From contig NZ_JAHLDL010000004.1 in assembly GCF_018861315.1 (NCBI RefSeq), positions 62,001 through 126,000 on the forward strand: a stretch of DNA of 64,000 nucleotides, read 5' to 3'. Source of the DNA: Clostridium bowmanii (GTDB lineage Bacteria; Bacillota; Clostridia; Clostridiales; Clostridiaceae). A model generated the notes under the pieces. It did no database searches. It was not told the DNA's origin and saw only the letters and a program-made list of their open reading frames with translations. Both the position numbers and the translations under genes were made by a program. The number at the start of each line of letters is the position of its first letter. The first letter of the stretch is position 1. Positions 1 through 8,291 of this stretch are shown here, piece by piece.

Positions 1-1
1 A

Positions 2-487
2 GTGCCAAAAGAAAACATGCTTGGAAAAGAAGGAAGAGGCTTTGGTATAGCAATGAAATCTCTTGACGGAGGAAGAATTGGCATAGCGGCTCAAGCACTA
101 GGAATTGCAGAAGGAGCACTAGACGCAGCTGCTAAATACATGAAAGAAAGAAAACAATTTGGAAAGCCTCTATCAGCATTCCAAGGACTTCAATGGATGA
201 TGGCAGAACTTGATGTTAAAGTAGAAGCTTCAAAACTTTTAGTATACAAGGCAGCATGGAATAAGGATAATGGACTTTCATATAGCTTAGAAGCAGCTAG
301 AGCAAAATTATATGCATCAGAAACAGCAATGGAAGTTACAACTAAAGCAGTTCAAATCTTCGGTGGATATGGATATACAAAAGAATACCCAATAGAAAGA
401 ATGATGAGAGATGCTAAGATAACTGAAATTTATGAAGGAACTTCTCAAGTTCAAAAGATGGTTATCGCTGCAAACTTATTAAAGTAG
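2..487 (+). CDS. bcd: Butyryl-CoA dehydrogenase, C-terminal part (5' end outside window)
   Basis: This is the C-terminal 161 residues of an acyl-CoA dehydrogenase. The reading frame is open to the window edge, so the first codon here is not a start. Visible family features are the C-terminal helical domain with [13 protein letters not shown] and the segment [22 protein letters not shown] carries the glutamate that acts as catalytic base in short-chain acyl-CoA dehydrogenases. The etfB gene follows 13 bases later, then etfA and hbd. In clostridia, Bcd with EtfAB reduces crotonyl-CoA to butyryl-CoA while bifurcating electrons to ferredoxin. Choosing the butyryl-CoA enzyme rather than another acyl-CoA dehydrogenase rests mainly on this neighbourhood. 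Confidence 0.93.
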   Translation: MPKENMLGKEGRGFGIAMKSLDGGRIGIAAQALGIAEGALDAAAKYMKERKQFGKPLSAFQGLQWMMAELDVKVEASKLLVYKAAWNKDNGLSYSLEAARAKLYASETAMEVTTKAVQIFGGYGYTKEYPIERMMRDAKITEIYEGTSQVQKMVIAANLLK

Positions 488-500
488 GAGGGATTAGGCA

Positions 501-1283
501 ATGAATATAGTTGTATGTATGAAACAAGTTCCAGATACAAACGAAGTTAAAATAGATCCAAAAACAGGAACCCTTATAAGAGAAGGAGTTCCATCAATTA
601 TAAATCCAGATGATAAAAATGCACTAGAAGAAGCACTAACATTAAAAGATAATAGTGGTGCGCATGTAACAGTAATAAGTATGGGACCCCCACAAGCAGA
701 AAAAGCACTAAGAGAAGCACTAGCTATGGGAGCAGACGCCGCAATATTGATATCTGACAGAGCTTTTGCAGGAGCAGATACATTAGCTACATCACATGCG
801 CTTGCTGCAACACTCAGAAAATTAGACTACGATGTAGTTTTCGCAGGTAGACAAGCTATAGATGGTGATACAGCGCAAGTTGGTCCAGAAATAGCAGAAC
901 ATTTAGGTCTTGCTCAAATAACTTACGTTGAAAAAGTTGAAGTAATTAAGGGTGGCCTAAAAGTTAGAAAAGCTTGGGAAGATGGATATGAAGACATCGA
1001 GGTTAAAACTCCAGTTCTTTTAACAGCTATAAAAGAGTTAAACGAGCCAAGATACATGAACATAAAAAACATATTTAATATGTATCAAAATAAAGAAGTT
1101 AAAATTTGGAATGCAGATAGTATTGATGCAGACAAAGCTCTTCTTGGACTAAGTGGTTCACCAACAAAGGTTAAGAAGTCTATGACTAAAGAACCTAAAG
1201 GAAACGGCGAATTAATAAAGTTGCAACCTAAAGAAGCGGCAACGTATGTAATTTCAAAATTAAAAGAAAACCACTTTATTTAA
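501..1283 (+). CDS. etfB: Electron transfer flavoprotein beta subunit
   Basis: At 260 residues this matches the usual EtfB length. It opens with MNIVVCMKQVPDT, the signature N-terminus of the family, and contains the typical AGRQAIDGDTAQVGPEIAEHL segment. A strong GGAGGG ribosome site precedes the ATG. It forms the cytoplasmic electron-transfer flavoprotein with EtfA, encoded 14 bases downstream, and passes electrons between NADH, butyryl-CoA dehydrogenase and ferredoxin. The tight bcd-etfB-etfA spacing indicates one transcript and a Bcd/EtfAB bifurcating complex. No anomalies are seen. Confidence 0.96.
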   Translation: MNIVVCMKQVPDTNEVKIDPKTGTLIREGVPSIINPDDKNALEEALTLKDNSGAHVTVISMGPPQAEKALREALAMGADAAILISDRAFAGADTLATSHALAATLRKLDYDVVFAGRQAIDGDTAQVGPEIAEHLGLAQITYVEKVEVIKGGLKVRKAWEDGYEDIEVKTPVLLTAIKELNEPRYMNIKNIFNMYQNKEVKIWNADSIDADKALLGLSGSPTKVKKSMTKEPKGNGELIKLQPKEAATYVISKLKENHFI

Positions 1284-1297
1284 GGAGGGATCGAGCA

Positions 1298-2308
1298 ATG
1301 AATATAGAAGATTATAAAGGAGTCTGGGTCTTTGCTGAGCAAAGAGACGGAGAACTTCAAAAGGTATCACTTGAAATATTAGGTAAAGGCCGTGAAATAG
1401 CGGATAAATTAGGAGAAGAATTAACAGCTGTAGTACTTGGAGACAAAACAGATGCTATGGTAAAAGAATTAGTAGCTTATGGCGCTGATAAAGTAATTGT
1501 TGCTGAAAGTCCACTACTCCGTCACTTTTCAACTGATGCTTATGCAAAAGTTATTTGTGAACTAGCAGCGGAGAGAAAACCAGAAATAATATTTATTGGA
1601 GCAAGTTATCTAGGAAGAGACTTAGGGCCAAGAGTATCTGCAAGACTTGCAACAGGACTTACAGCTGATTGTACTTCACTAGATGTAGATACTGAAACTA
1701 AAAACTTACTTATGACAAGACCAGCATTTGGAGGAAACTTAATGGCTACTATAGTTTGTGGAGAGCATAGACCACAAATGGCTACTATTAGACCAGGAGT
1801 TTTTGAAAAATTAGCTAGAGATAAAAACAGAACTTGCAAAATTGAGAAAATCAATGTAAACCTAAAAGAATCAGATATCAGAACTAAGACTTTAGAAGTT
1901 GTAAAACTTACTAAAGATATAGCAGATATAGGAGAAGCTAATATCATAGTATCTGGTGGACGTGGAGTTGGATGCGTAGAAAACTTCACACTACTTGAAA
2001 CTCTTGCAACTAGCCTTGGTGGAGTTGTTGGTGGATCTAGAGCTTCAGTTGAAAATGGTTGGGTAGATAAAAACCTTCAAGTAGGACAAACAGGAAAAAC
2101 AGTTAGACCTACTGTGTACATAGCTTGCGGTATTTCAGGCGCAATTCAGCATTTAGCTGGAATGCAAGATTCTGATTTTATAATAGCTATAAACAAAGAT
2201 GCAACAGCACCTATCATGAAAGTCGCAGATATAGCAATAGCTGGAGATTTAATGAAGGTTATACCAGAAATGGTAGCTCAACTAAATGCATTAAATGAGG
2301 AAAAATAA
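1298..2308 (+). CDS. etfA: Electron transfer flavoprotein alpha subunit
   Basis: This 336-residue EtfA has an N-terminal nucleotide-binding-like domain and a C-terminal FAD domain. The FAD signature begins with GGRGVG near residue 220. It continues through GQTGKTVRPTVYIACGISGA and QHLAGM near residues 262-290. The ATG follows a GGAGGG site and lies 14 bases after etfB. EtfA pairs with EtfB and docks on Bcd in the last step of butyryl-CoA formation. A terminator-like hairpin follows within 30 bases of the stop, so hbd may be partly uncoupled from this transcript. Confidence 0.96.
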   Translation: MNIEDYKGVWVFAEQRDGELQKVSLEILGKGREIADKLGEELTAVVLGDKTDAMVKELVAYGADKVIVAESPLLRHFSTDAYAKVICELAAERKPEIIFIGASYLGRDLGPRVSARLATGLTADCTSLDVDTETKNLLMTRPAFGGNLMATIVCGEHRPQMATIRPGVFEKLARDKNRTCKIEKINVNLKESDIRTKTLEVVKLTKDIADIGEANIIVSGGRGVGCVENFTLLETLATSLGGVVGGSRASVENGWVDKNLQVGQTGKTVRPTVYIACGISGAIQHLAGMQDSDFIIAINKDATAPIMKVADIAIAGDLMKVIPEMVAQLNALNEEK

Positions 2309-2334
2309 TTCTTAAATAGTTTGAATTAAAGTGA

Positions 2335-2376
2335 ACTTGCTCTAATGCTAAAATTTAGTATTAGAGTAAGTTTTAA
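2335..2376 (+). terminator. Hairpin between etfA and hbd
   Basis: ACTTGCTCTAATGCTA pairs with TAGTATTAGAGTAAGT (two G-U pairs) around a five-base loop, followed by a short T run. It probably attenuates rather than fully stops transcription, because hbd begins 54 bases later with no obvious strong promoter. Confidence 0.6.
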
Positions 2377-2429
2377 AAAAAGTAATTGTTTTATTTTCAA
2401 ATAAAATAAAATTCGAGGAGCGTGTTATT

Positions 2430-3278
2430 ATGGAAAAGATTTTTGTGCTTGGAGCTGGAACTATGGGAGCAGGTATTGTTCAAACATTTGCAGCTAAGGG
2501 ATACGAAGTAATAATGAGAGATATTAAAGATGAATTTGTAGATAGAGGACTTGCAACAATTAAAAAGAACTTAGAAAGATTAGTAAAAAAAGAAAAAATG
2601 ACTGAAGCACAAATGGAAGAAATACTTTCAAGAGTTACAGGAACTACTGATATGAATTTAGCAGCAGACTGTGATTTAGTAGTGGAAGCAGCTGTAGAAA
2701 TTATGAAAATAAAGAAAGAAATTTTTGCAGAACTTGATACAATCTGTAAACCAGAAACTATTTTATCATCAAATACATCTTCACTTTCTATAACAGAAGT
2801 AGCAGCAGCTACAAATAGACCTGATAAAGTTATAGGAATGCATTTCTTTAATCCAGCTCCAATGATGAAACTTGTAGAAATCATTAAAGGAATGGCTACA
2901 TCCACTGAAACTTTCGATGCAGTTAAAGAAGTAGCAATATCTATTGGAAAAGATCCTGTAGAAGTTGCAGAAGCACCAGGATTTGTTGTAAATAGAATAT
3001 TAATACCAATGGTAAATGAGGCAGTAGGAATACTTGCTGAAGGTATTGCATCTGCAGAAGATATAGATAAAGCAATGATGCTTGGAGCTAATCATCCAAT
3101 GGGACCACTAGCACTAGGAGACCTTATAGGACTTGACGTATGTCTTGCTATAATGGATGTTTTATACACAGAAACTGGAGACTCTAAATACAGAGCTCAT
3201 AGCCTTTTAAGAAAATATGTTAGAGGCGGACTATTAGGAAGAAAAACTAAAAAAGGATTCTTTGTTTATACAAGATAG
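2430..3278 (+). CDS. hbd: 3-hydroxybutyryl-CoA dehydrogenase
   Basis: This 282-residue enzyme oxidises or reduces 3-hydroxybutyryl-CoA/acetoacetyl-CoA in the butyrate/butanol pathway. The Rossmann motif GAGTMGAGI lies at residues 8-16. The SSNTSS segment is near residues 113-118. The catalytic histidine is in HFFNP at residue 138. The C-terminal half ([28 protein letters not shown]) is the 3HCDH dimerisation domain. The start follows a GAGGAG ribosome site. Its position after etfA matches the clostridial bcs operon order, although crt and thl are not in view. A long hairpin terminator follows. Confidence 0.96.
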   Translation: MEKIFVLGAGTMGAGIVQTFAAKGYEVIMRDIKDEFVDRGLATIKKNLERLVKKEKMTEAQMEEILSRVTGTTDMNLAADCDLVVEAAVEIMKIKKEIFAELDTICKPETILSSNTSSLSITEVAAATNRPDKVIGMHFFNPAPMMKLVEIIKGMATSTETFDAVKEVAISIGKDPVEVAEAPGFVVNRILIPMVNEAVGILAEGIASAEDIDKAMMLGANHPMGPLALGDLIGLDVCLAIMDVLYTETGDSKYRAHSLLRKYVRGGLLGRKTKKGFFVYTR

Positions 3279-3299
3279 AATCTTCTTTTGAGTAATGAA

Positions 3300-3346
3300 T
3301 TTAGAGAGTATTATAACTTATAGAGAGTTATAATGCTCTCTAAACT
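3300..3346 (+). terminator. Intrinsic terminator after hbd
   Basis: A perfect or near-perfect stem of about 19 bases forms between TTTAGAGAGTATTATAACT and its complement ending CTCTCTAAA, with a short loop. It closes the butyrate cluster. The remaining roughly 290 bases up to the alcohol dehydrogenase are AT-rich, and I see no gene there. Confidence 0.7.
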
Positions 3347-3640
3347 TTAATTATATATAATATAAAGTGCTTGCTAGTGTTATAATAATAGTAAAAATTT
3401 GGAGTTACTACAATAATATTTGGATTAATACTAGAAATGCTATTGTTTTTTACGCATTAGTAATAGTTAGTCCATGCTAAATTAATATTTCATAGTTTTA
3501 TTGCTAAGTAATACATTTGAATTGTTAATGTTATATCAGTAACAATGAAGTAGCAAAATAACAAAGAAAGTATAATTGTTGTTAAGAATATAAGTTCAGA
3601 AACAGATAGTACGGGTTTAAATACGAGGGAGGAAAATATA

Positions 3641-4807
3641 ATGAATAGATTTACACTACCAAGAGATATTTATTTTGGAGATAACTCACTAGAGGTGCTA
3701 AAAACCATAAAAGGTAAAAAAGCAGTAATAGTCACTGGTGGAAGCTCTATGAAAAAGTTTGGATTTTTAGATAAAGTTGAAGCTTATTTAAAAGAGGCAG
3801 GAATTGAAGTTAAGCATATTACTGGTGTAGAACCAGATCCATCAGTAGAAACAGTTATGAAGGGCGCAGAAGTAATGAGTGAATTTAAGCCAGACTGGAT
3901 CGTATCCATTGGTGGGGGTTCACCAATAGATGCTGCAAAGGCAATGTGGATTTTCTATGAATATCCAGAATTTACTTTTGAGAAGGCGATTATACCTTTT
4001 GGTATTCCAGATTTAAGACAAAAGGCTAAATTTATAGCTATACCATCAACTAGTGGAACAGCAACAGAAGTTACAGCATTTTCAGTAATTACTGACTATA
4101 AAGCAAAAATAAAATATCCTTTAGCAGATTTTAATTTAACACCAGATATAGCTATAATTGATCCATCACTTGCTCAAACAATGCCACCAAAATTAGTAGC
4201 ACATACAGGTATGGATGCATTAACTCATGCACTTGAGGCTTATGTTGCGGGACTTCATTCATATTTCTCAGATCCTCTTGCAATGCAAGCTATTACTATG
4301 ATTAAAGAGAATTTAGTAAAATCATTTAATGGAGATGTTGAGGCAAGAAATGAGATGCATATGGCTCAATGCCTTGCTGGAATGGCATTTTCAAATGCAT
4401 TACTAGGGATATCTCATAGTATGGCGCATAAAATAGGTGGTGTATTCCACGTTGCACATGGACTCGCAAATGCAATACTTCTTCCACATGTTATAGATTT
4501 TAATAAAAAATCTTGTGGAGATAGATATGCAACAATTGCTAGAACATTAAAACTAGCTGGTAATACGGATGATGAATTAATAAATTCATTAACTGATATG
4601 ATTAAAGATTTAAATAAGACTTTAAATATACCAGTATCTTTTTCTGAGAATGGTATGACTAAAGAAGAGTTTGATGCTAATTTAGATTTTATAGCTGAAA
4701 ATGCTTTAAAAGATGCATGTACAGGATCTAACCCGAGACCAATAAATTTAGATGAGATGAAAAAAATACTAAAATGTTCGTTTAATGGTGAAAAAGTTAC
4801 CTTTTAA
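3641..4807 (+). CDS. Iron-containing alcohol dehydrogenase (butanol dehydrogenase-like)
   Basis: This 388-residue member of the type III iron-dependent alcohol dehydrogenases probably reduces aldehydes such as butyraldehyde with NAD(P)H. The nucleotide-binding region shows VSIGGGSPIDAAKAMW. The four metal ligands are recognisable by spacing: Asp192, His196 (DALTHALEAY), His259 and His273 (SHSMAHKIGG, HVAHG). This is the same +4, +67, +81 pattern as in E. coli FucO. The start has a GAGGGAGG ribosome site. It is monocistronic, preceded by an AT-rich 360-base spacer. Butanol dehydrogenase is inferred from similarity and metabolic context; substrate cannot be read from sequence. Confidence 0.88.
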   Translation: MNRFTLPRDIYFGDNSLEVLKTIKGKKAVIVTGGSSMKKFGFLDKVEAYLKEAGIEVKHITGVEPDPSVETVMKGAEVMSEFKPDWIVSIGGGSPIDAAKAMWIFYEYPEFTFEKAIIPFGIPDLRQKAKFIAIPSTSGTATEVTAFSVITDYKAKIKYPLADFNLTPDIAIIDPSLAQTMPPKLVAHTGMDALTHALEAYVAGLHSYFSDPLAMQAITMIKENLVKSFNGDVEARNEMHMAQCLAGMAFSNALLGISHSMAHKIGGVFHVAHGLANAILLPHVIDFNKKSCGDRYATIARTLKLAGNTDDELINSLTDMIKDLNKTLNIPVSFSENGMTKEEFDANLDFIAENALKDACTGSNPRPINLDEMKKILKCSFNGEKVTF

Positions 4808-4830
4808 AAATAACAAAAGATATGTTTATA

Positions 4831-4870
4831 TTGACTATACTTGTAAAAAGATTTAAAATATAAGTATAAT
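4831..4870 (+). promoter_or_regulatory. Promoter for the glycine riboswitch leader
   Basis: TTGACT (4831-4836), a 17-base spacer and TAAAAT (4854-4859) fit a sigma-A promoter. An overlapping alternative is TTGTAA (4841) with TATAAT (4865-4870). It lies directly upstream of the tandem aptamers. Confidence 0.5.
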
Positions 4871-4884
4871 TTAATATAAATGGA

Positions 4885-5130
4885 TGAAAATTGTTGGAGA
4901 TATCCCGTGCATTTTGGGATAACCGAAGAAGAAATGAGTAAATTTTGCTAAGAAATACTCGGAAGCTTTCAGGTTGAATACAATAATTGGACATGTCCCT
5001 GGAGAGATCCATTTAATATGGGCATCGAAGAAGAAACTCAAAGGTTGTTAGATTTGAGGAAACTTTCAGATAACAGGACAGGTAGTGAATAGCATTGGTA
5101 TTTCTATGCTCTTTACCGCCTGTCTATTTA
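4885..5130 (+). ncRNA. Tandem glycine riboswitch
   Basis: Two consecutive glycine aptamers are visible. Aptamer 1 spans about 4889-4986, with TTGGAGA, ACCGAAGAAG and CTTTCAGG, closed by ATTGT/ACAAT. Aptamer 2 spans about 4994-5081, with CTGGAGAGA, ATCGAAGAAGAAA, GAAACTTTCAG and AGGACA, closed by TGTCC/GGACA. They are joined by a very short linker, as in cooperative tandem glycine riboswitches. Downstream, GACAGG...CCTGTC (5078-5126) can form a long competing hairpin that would sequester the 3' strand of the aptamer 2 P1 helix, a plausible expression platform. The next gene is nfnA, about 200 bases further on. Confidence 0.82.
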
Positions 5131-5324
5131 ATTTAGACCTCTAGTAAAGATGCCTTGAAATCGTTATACTAATAAAGATGTTGTAAAAGATTTATGATAA
5201 GTCATAGACTTTTACTCTTTGTGGTAAAATGAAGTTATAATGAGCATTATATATATTACAATAATTGTTTTTAATGTACTTAATATAAACACACAAAATC
5301 ACAGATGAACATGGAGGATGAAAA

Positions 5325-6197
5325 ATGTATAAAATTATTGAAAAAAGAGCATTAGCACCTCAAATATTTTTAATGGACATTGAGGCACCAAGAGTAGCTA
5401 AATCAGCAAAACCAGGTCAGTTTGTAATTATTAAAATGGATGAAAAAGGTGAAAGAATTCCTTTAACAATCTCTGACTTCGATACTAAAAGAGGTACAGT
5501 TACTATAGTAGTTCAAACAATAGGCTGTTCAACAAAAGAAATGGAAAACTACGAAGTTGGTGATTCATTCTTAGATTTTGTAGGACCCCTTGGACAAGCA
5601 TCAGAACTTATGAGTGAAAGTATTGAAGATCTAAAGAAAAAGAAAATAATGTTTATAGCAGGTGGACTTGGAACAGCTCCAGTTTATCCTCAAGTTAAAT
5701 GGCTTAACGCGCAAGGTGTAAAGGCTGACGTAATAATAGGCGCAAAGGCTAAAGAATATGTGATTATGGAAGAAGAAATGAAGAGTGTAGCAGGAACAGT
5801 TTATCCATGTACTGATGATGGTTCTTATGGATATAAGGGACTTGTTACAAATAAATTAAAAGAATTAGTTCAAAATGAAGGCAAGAAATATGATCTAGTT
5901 ATTGCTATTGGACCTATGATAATGATGAAATTCGTTTGTAAATTAACTGAAGAACTTGGAATAACAACTATTGTAAGTATGAATCCTATTATGGTAGATG
6001 GTACAGGAATGTGTGGAGCTTGCAGACTTACTGTGGATGGTGAAACTAAGTTTGCTTGTGTAGATGGACCAGAATTTGATGGTCACAAGGTTAATTTCGA
6101 AGAAGCAATGAGAAGACAAACAATGTACAAATCACAAGAAAGTTTGAAAGATGAAGGCATTAAACCAGGATGCGGTTTAGTAGGAGGTATTAAATAA
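5325..6197 (+). CDS. nfnA: NADH-dependent ferredoxin:NADP+ oxidoreductase, alpha subunit
   Basis: This 290-residue protein belongs to the ferredoxin-NADP reductase/dihydroorotate dehydrogenase electron-transfer family. The FAD-binding segment is GQFVIIKM...RIPLTISDFD. The nucleotide-binding segment is IAGGLGTAPVYPQ. The C-terminal [2Fe-2S] cysteines include Cys230, Cys233 and Cys245 (GMCGACRLTV, FACVDGPEF). It overlaps the next gene by one base (TAATG), so the two products are translationally coupled, as expected for NfnAB. That complex bifurcates electrons from NADPH to NAD+ and ferredoxin, or the reverse. A tandem glycine riboswitch lies about 200 bases upstream, so glycine control is possible. 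Confidence 0.9.
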   Translation: MYKIIEKRALAPQIFLMDIEAPRVAKSAKPGQFVIIKMDEKGERIPLTISDFDTKRGTVTIVVQTIGCSTKEMENYEVGDSFLDFVGPLGQASELMSESIEDLKKKKIMFIAGGLGTAPVYPQVKWLNAQGVKADVIIGAKAKEYVIMEEEMKSVAGTVYPCTDDGSYGYKGLVTNKLKELVQNEGKKYDLVIAIGPMIMMKFVCKLTEELGITTIVSMNPIMVDGTGMCGACRLTVDGETKFACVDGPEFDGHKVNFEEAMRRQTMYKSQESLKDEGIKPGCGLVGGIK

Positions 6198-7579
6198 TGG
6201 ATAGAATGAAGAGAATTCCAATAGCAGAACAAGATCCAAAGATAAGAGCTACTAATTTTGAAGAAGTATGTTTAGGATATACAGAGGATGAGGCAGTTGA
6301 AGAAGCTACAAGATGCTTAAACTGTAAAAATCCACAGTGTGTTACAAAATGCCCAGTAGCAATAGATATTCCAGGGTTCATTCAACATGTTAAAAATAGA
6401 GAGTTTGAAGAGGCAGTTAAAGTAATAGCAAAATATAGTGCATTGCCAGCTGTTTGTGGAAGAGTCTGTCCACAAGAGACCCAATGTGAAAGTAAATGTA
6501 TATTAGGAATAAAGGGAGATGCCATAGCTATTGGTAAGCTTGAAAGATTTGTAGGCGATTATTCAAGAGTACATAATGTTGATATTTCAGAGACAAAACC
6601 TAAAACAGGCATTAAGATTGCTGTTATAGGAAGTGGCCCAGCTGGACTTACTTGCGCAGGAGAACTCGCTAAAGATGGATATGATGTAACTATTTTCGAA
6701 GCACTTCATGAAGCCGGCGGAGTTTTGGTATATGGAATTCCAGAATTTAGATTACCAAAGGATACAGTTGTTAAACATGAAGTTGAAAATGTAAAGAAAT
6801 TAGGAGTTAAAATAGAAACAAATGTTATTGTGGGAAGAACTGTAACAATAAATCAGTTGATGGAAGAAGAAGATTTTGTTGCTGTATTTATTGGATCAGG
6901 TGCAGGACTTCCAATGTTCATGGGAATACCAGGAGAAAATTTAAATGGAGTATTCTCTGCTAATGAATATTTAACTAGAAATAATTTAATGAAAGCATAT
7001 AAAGAGGGCTATAACACCCCTATTAGAACAGGTAACAAGGTTGCTGTTGTAGGTGGAGGTAACGTTGCTATGGACTCTGTACGTACAGCAGTAAGATTAG
7101 GAGCAGAGGGCCATATAGTATACAGAAGATCAGAATCAGAGCTTCCTGCAAGAGCTGAAGAAGTGCATCATGCAAAAGAGGAAGGAGTTATAATGGATTT
7201 ACTTGTGAATCCAGTTGAGATCCTAGGAGACGAAAAAGGAAATGTTATAGGTATGAAGTGCATAAGAATGGAACTTGGTGAACCAGATGCAACAGGCAGA
7301 AGAAGACCTATTGCTATTAAGGGTTCAGAATTTATAATGGATTTAGATACAGTTATAATGTCTCTTGGAACATCACCGAATCCATTAATAGCTTCAACCA
7401 CAGAGGGATTAGAAATTAATAAATGGAAGTGTATAGTTGCAGAAGATGAAACAGGCTTAACTTCCAAACAAAATGTGTATGCCGGTGGAGATGCTGTTTC
7501 AGGAGCTGCTACGGTTATATTGGCTATGGAAGCAGGCAAGAAAGCGGCTTATGCTATAAATGAAATGTTAACAAAATAA
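6197..7579 (+). CDS. nfnB: NADH-dependent ferredoxin:NADP+ oxidoreductase, beta subunit (GltD-like)
   Basis: This 460-residue protein resembles the glutamate synthase small subunit. Two N-terminal cysteine clusters bind [4Fe-4S] centres: Cys40, 43, 48, 52 (CLNCKNPQCVTKCP) and Cys87, 91, 97, 101 (CGRVCPQETQCESKC). An FAD Rossmann motif (VIGSGPAGLTCAGELAKDG) and an NADPH motif (VVGGGNVAMDSVRTA) follow. The C-terminal FAD signature is VYAGGDAVSGAATVILAMEAG. Such genes are often annotated gltA/gltD, but coupling to an NfnA-type partner and the absence of a glutamate synthase large subunit favour NfnB. A perfect hairpin lies downstream. Confidence 0.9.
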   Translation: MDRMKRIPIAEQDPKIRATNFEEVCLGYTEDEAVEEATRCLNCKNPQCVTKCPVAIDIPGFIQHVKNREFEEAVKVIAKYSALPAVCGRVCPQETQCESKCILGIKGDAIAIGKLERFVGDYSRVHNVDISETKPKTGIKIAVIGSGPAGLTCAGELAKDGYDVTIFEALHEAGGVLVYGIPEFRLPKDTVVKHEVENVKKLGVKIETNVIVGRTVTINQLMEEEDFVAVFIGSGAGLPMFMGIPGENLNGVFSANEYLTRNNLMKAYKEGYNTPIRTGNKVAVVGGGNVAMDSVRTAVRLGAEGHIVYRRSESELPARAEEVHHAKEEGVIMDLLVNPVEILGDEKGNVIGMKCIRMELGEPDATGRRRPIAIKGSEFIMDLDTVIMSLGTSPNPLIASTTEGLEINKWKCIVAEDETGLTSKQNVYAGGDAVSGAATVILAMEAGKKAAYAINEMLTK

Positions 7580-7631
7580 TAATAAGATAAATATTGAATT
7601 TTAAGTCTATGGGAATAAATAAATGTTAAAT

Positions 7632-7673
7632 ATAAACAGCTCCTTAAATGAAAGTTTAAGGAGCTGTTTATAT
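7632..7673 (+). terminator. Intrinsic terminator after nfnB
   Basis: A 17-base perfect stem (AAACAGCTCCTTAAA with TTTAAGGAGCTGTTT) closes the nfnAB transcript. Confidence 0.75.
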
Positions 7674-7712
7674 CTAAAGGGTGATTAAATTGTGAATTGT
7701 GTTGTGAATTGT

Positions 7713-7775
7713 GGGGACAGTTAATTACTATATGACATTTAGGCCATAAAAAAATAAAAGTTATTAACTGTCTCC
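7713..7775. repeat. Inverted-repeat element of REP/MITE type
   Basis: GGGGACAGTTAA at 7713-7724 is matched by TTAACTGTCTCC at 7764-7775, one mismatch in 12, around a 39-base AT-rich core. Just upstream is a short direct repeat of TGTGAATTGTG type. Such GGGGACAG-ended palindromes occur as dispersed REP-like elements. Only one copy is present here, so the repeat status is inferred. Confidence 0.35.
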
Positions 7776-7858
7776 GAAAAAAAATAAAAAACATAAAAAG
7801 TTCACATTTAAGGGTTAATAATTTGATATAATAAAGGTAAACAATAGGGGGGATATAC

Positions 7859-8272
7859 ATGTTAATGGATAAAATAAATAAATATTATACTGCAGAATAT
7901 AATTTAAGCTGTTCTGAAGTGATGATTTATGCTGCTAGTGAAGAATATAATATGAATTTAAAAAGTGAAACCTTTAAAGCCATGGCATCTTTTGGTGGCG
8001 GAATGGGCATTGAGAGCATATGTGGGGCAATAACAGGTTCCCTTTCAGTTATAGGTATATTATTCACTAAGGAAAAAGCTCATGAAGGAGACAGAGTTAA
8101 AAAGCTATGTCAAGAATTCTTCAGAAAATTTGAAGCAAAGTTAGGTACAAATAATTGTGCAAAACTTAAAGAAAAATATAAGAAACCAGATATTGGTTGT
8201 AGGATTATGATTGAAACTGCTGCAGAAATATTAGATGAAATTGTTATAAGAGAATTAAAAGTTAATAATTGA
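7859..8272 (+). CDS. C_GCAxxG_C_C family redox-type small protein
   Basis: This 137-residue protein shows the spaced motif that names the family. There is an N-terminal Cys in LSCSEV, then ICGAITG, then cysteines in NNCAKL and GCRIM. Members are short cytoplasmic proteins thought to bind a metal or act in redox chemistry; no enzymatic role is established. The ATG at 7859 follows GGGGGGATATAC; a second ATG two codons later is also possible. The gene precedes the glycosylase gene by 19 bases, so they may share a transcript. Function cannot be refined further from sequence. Confidence 0.8.
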   Translation: MLMDKINKYYTAEYNLSCSEVMIYAASEEYNMNLKSETFKAMASFGGGMGIESICGAITGSLSVIGILFTKEKAHEGDRVKKLCQEFFRKFEAKLGTNNCAKLKEKYKKPDIGCRIMIETAAEILDEIVIRELKVNN

Positions 8273-8291
8273 TATAAAGAAAGGAAATATT

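Noticed and set aside
1606-1989. Minus-strand frame inside etfA
   Set aside because: Shadow of a well-conserved gene; no ribosome site or family resemblance. The same applies to the antisense frames within groEL, guaB, pgi, rnr and the BREX genes.
4797-5012. Minus-strand 71-codon frame
   Set aside because: It overlaps the glycine aptamers and has no ribosome site.
7549-7860. Minus-strand 103-codon frame downstream of nfnB
   Set aside because: It crosses a terminator hairpin and an inverted repeat; no start signal.
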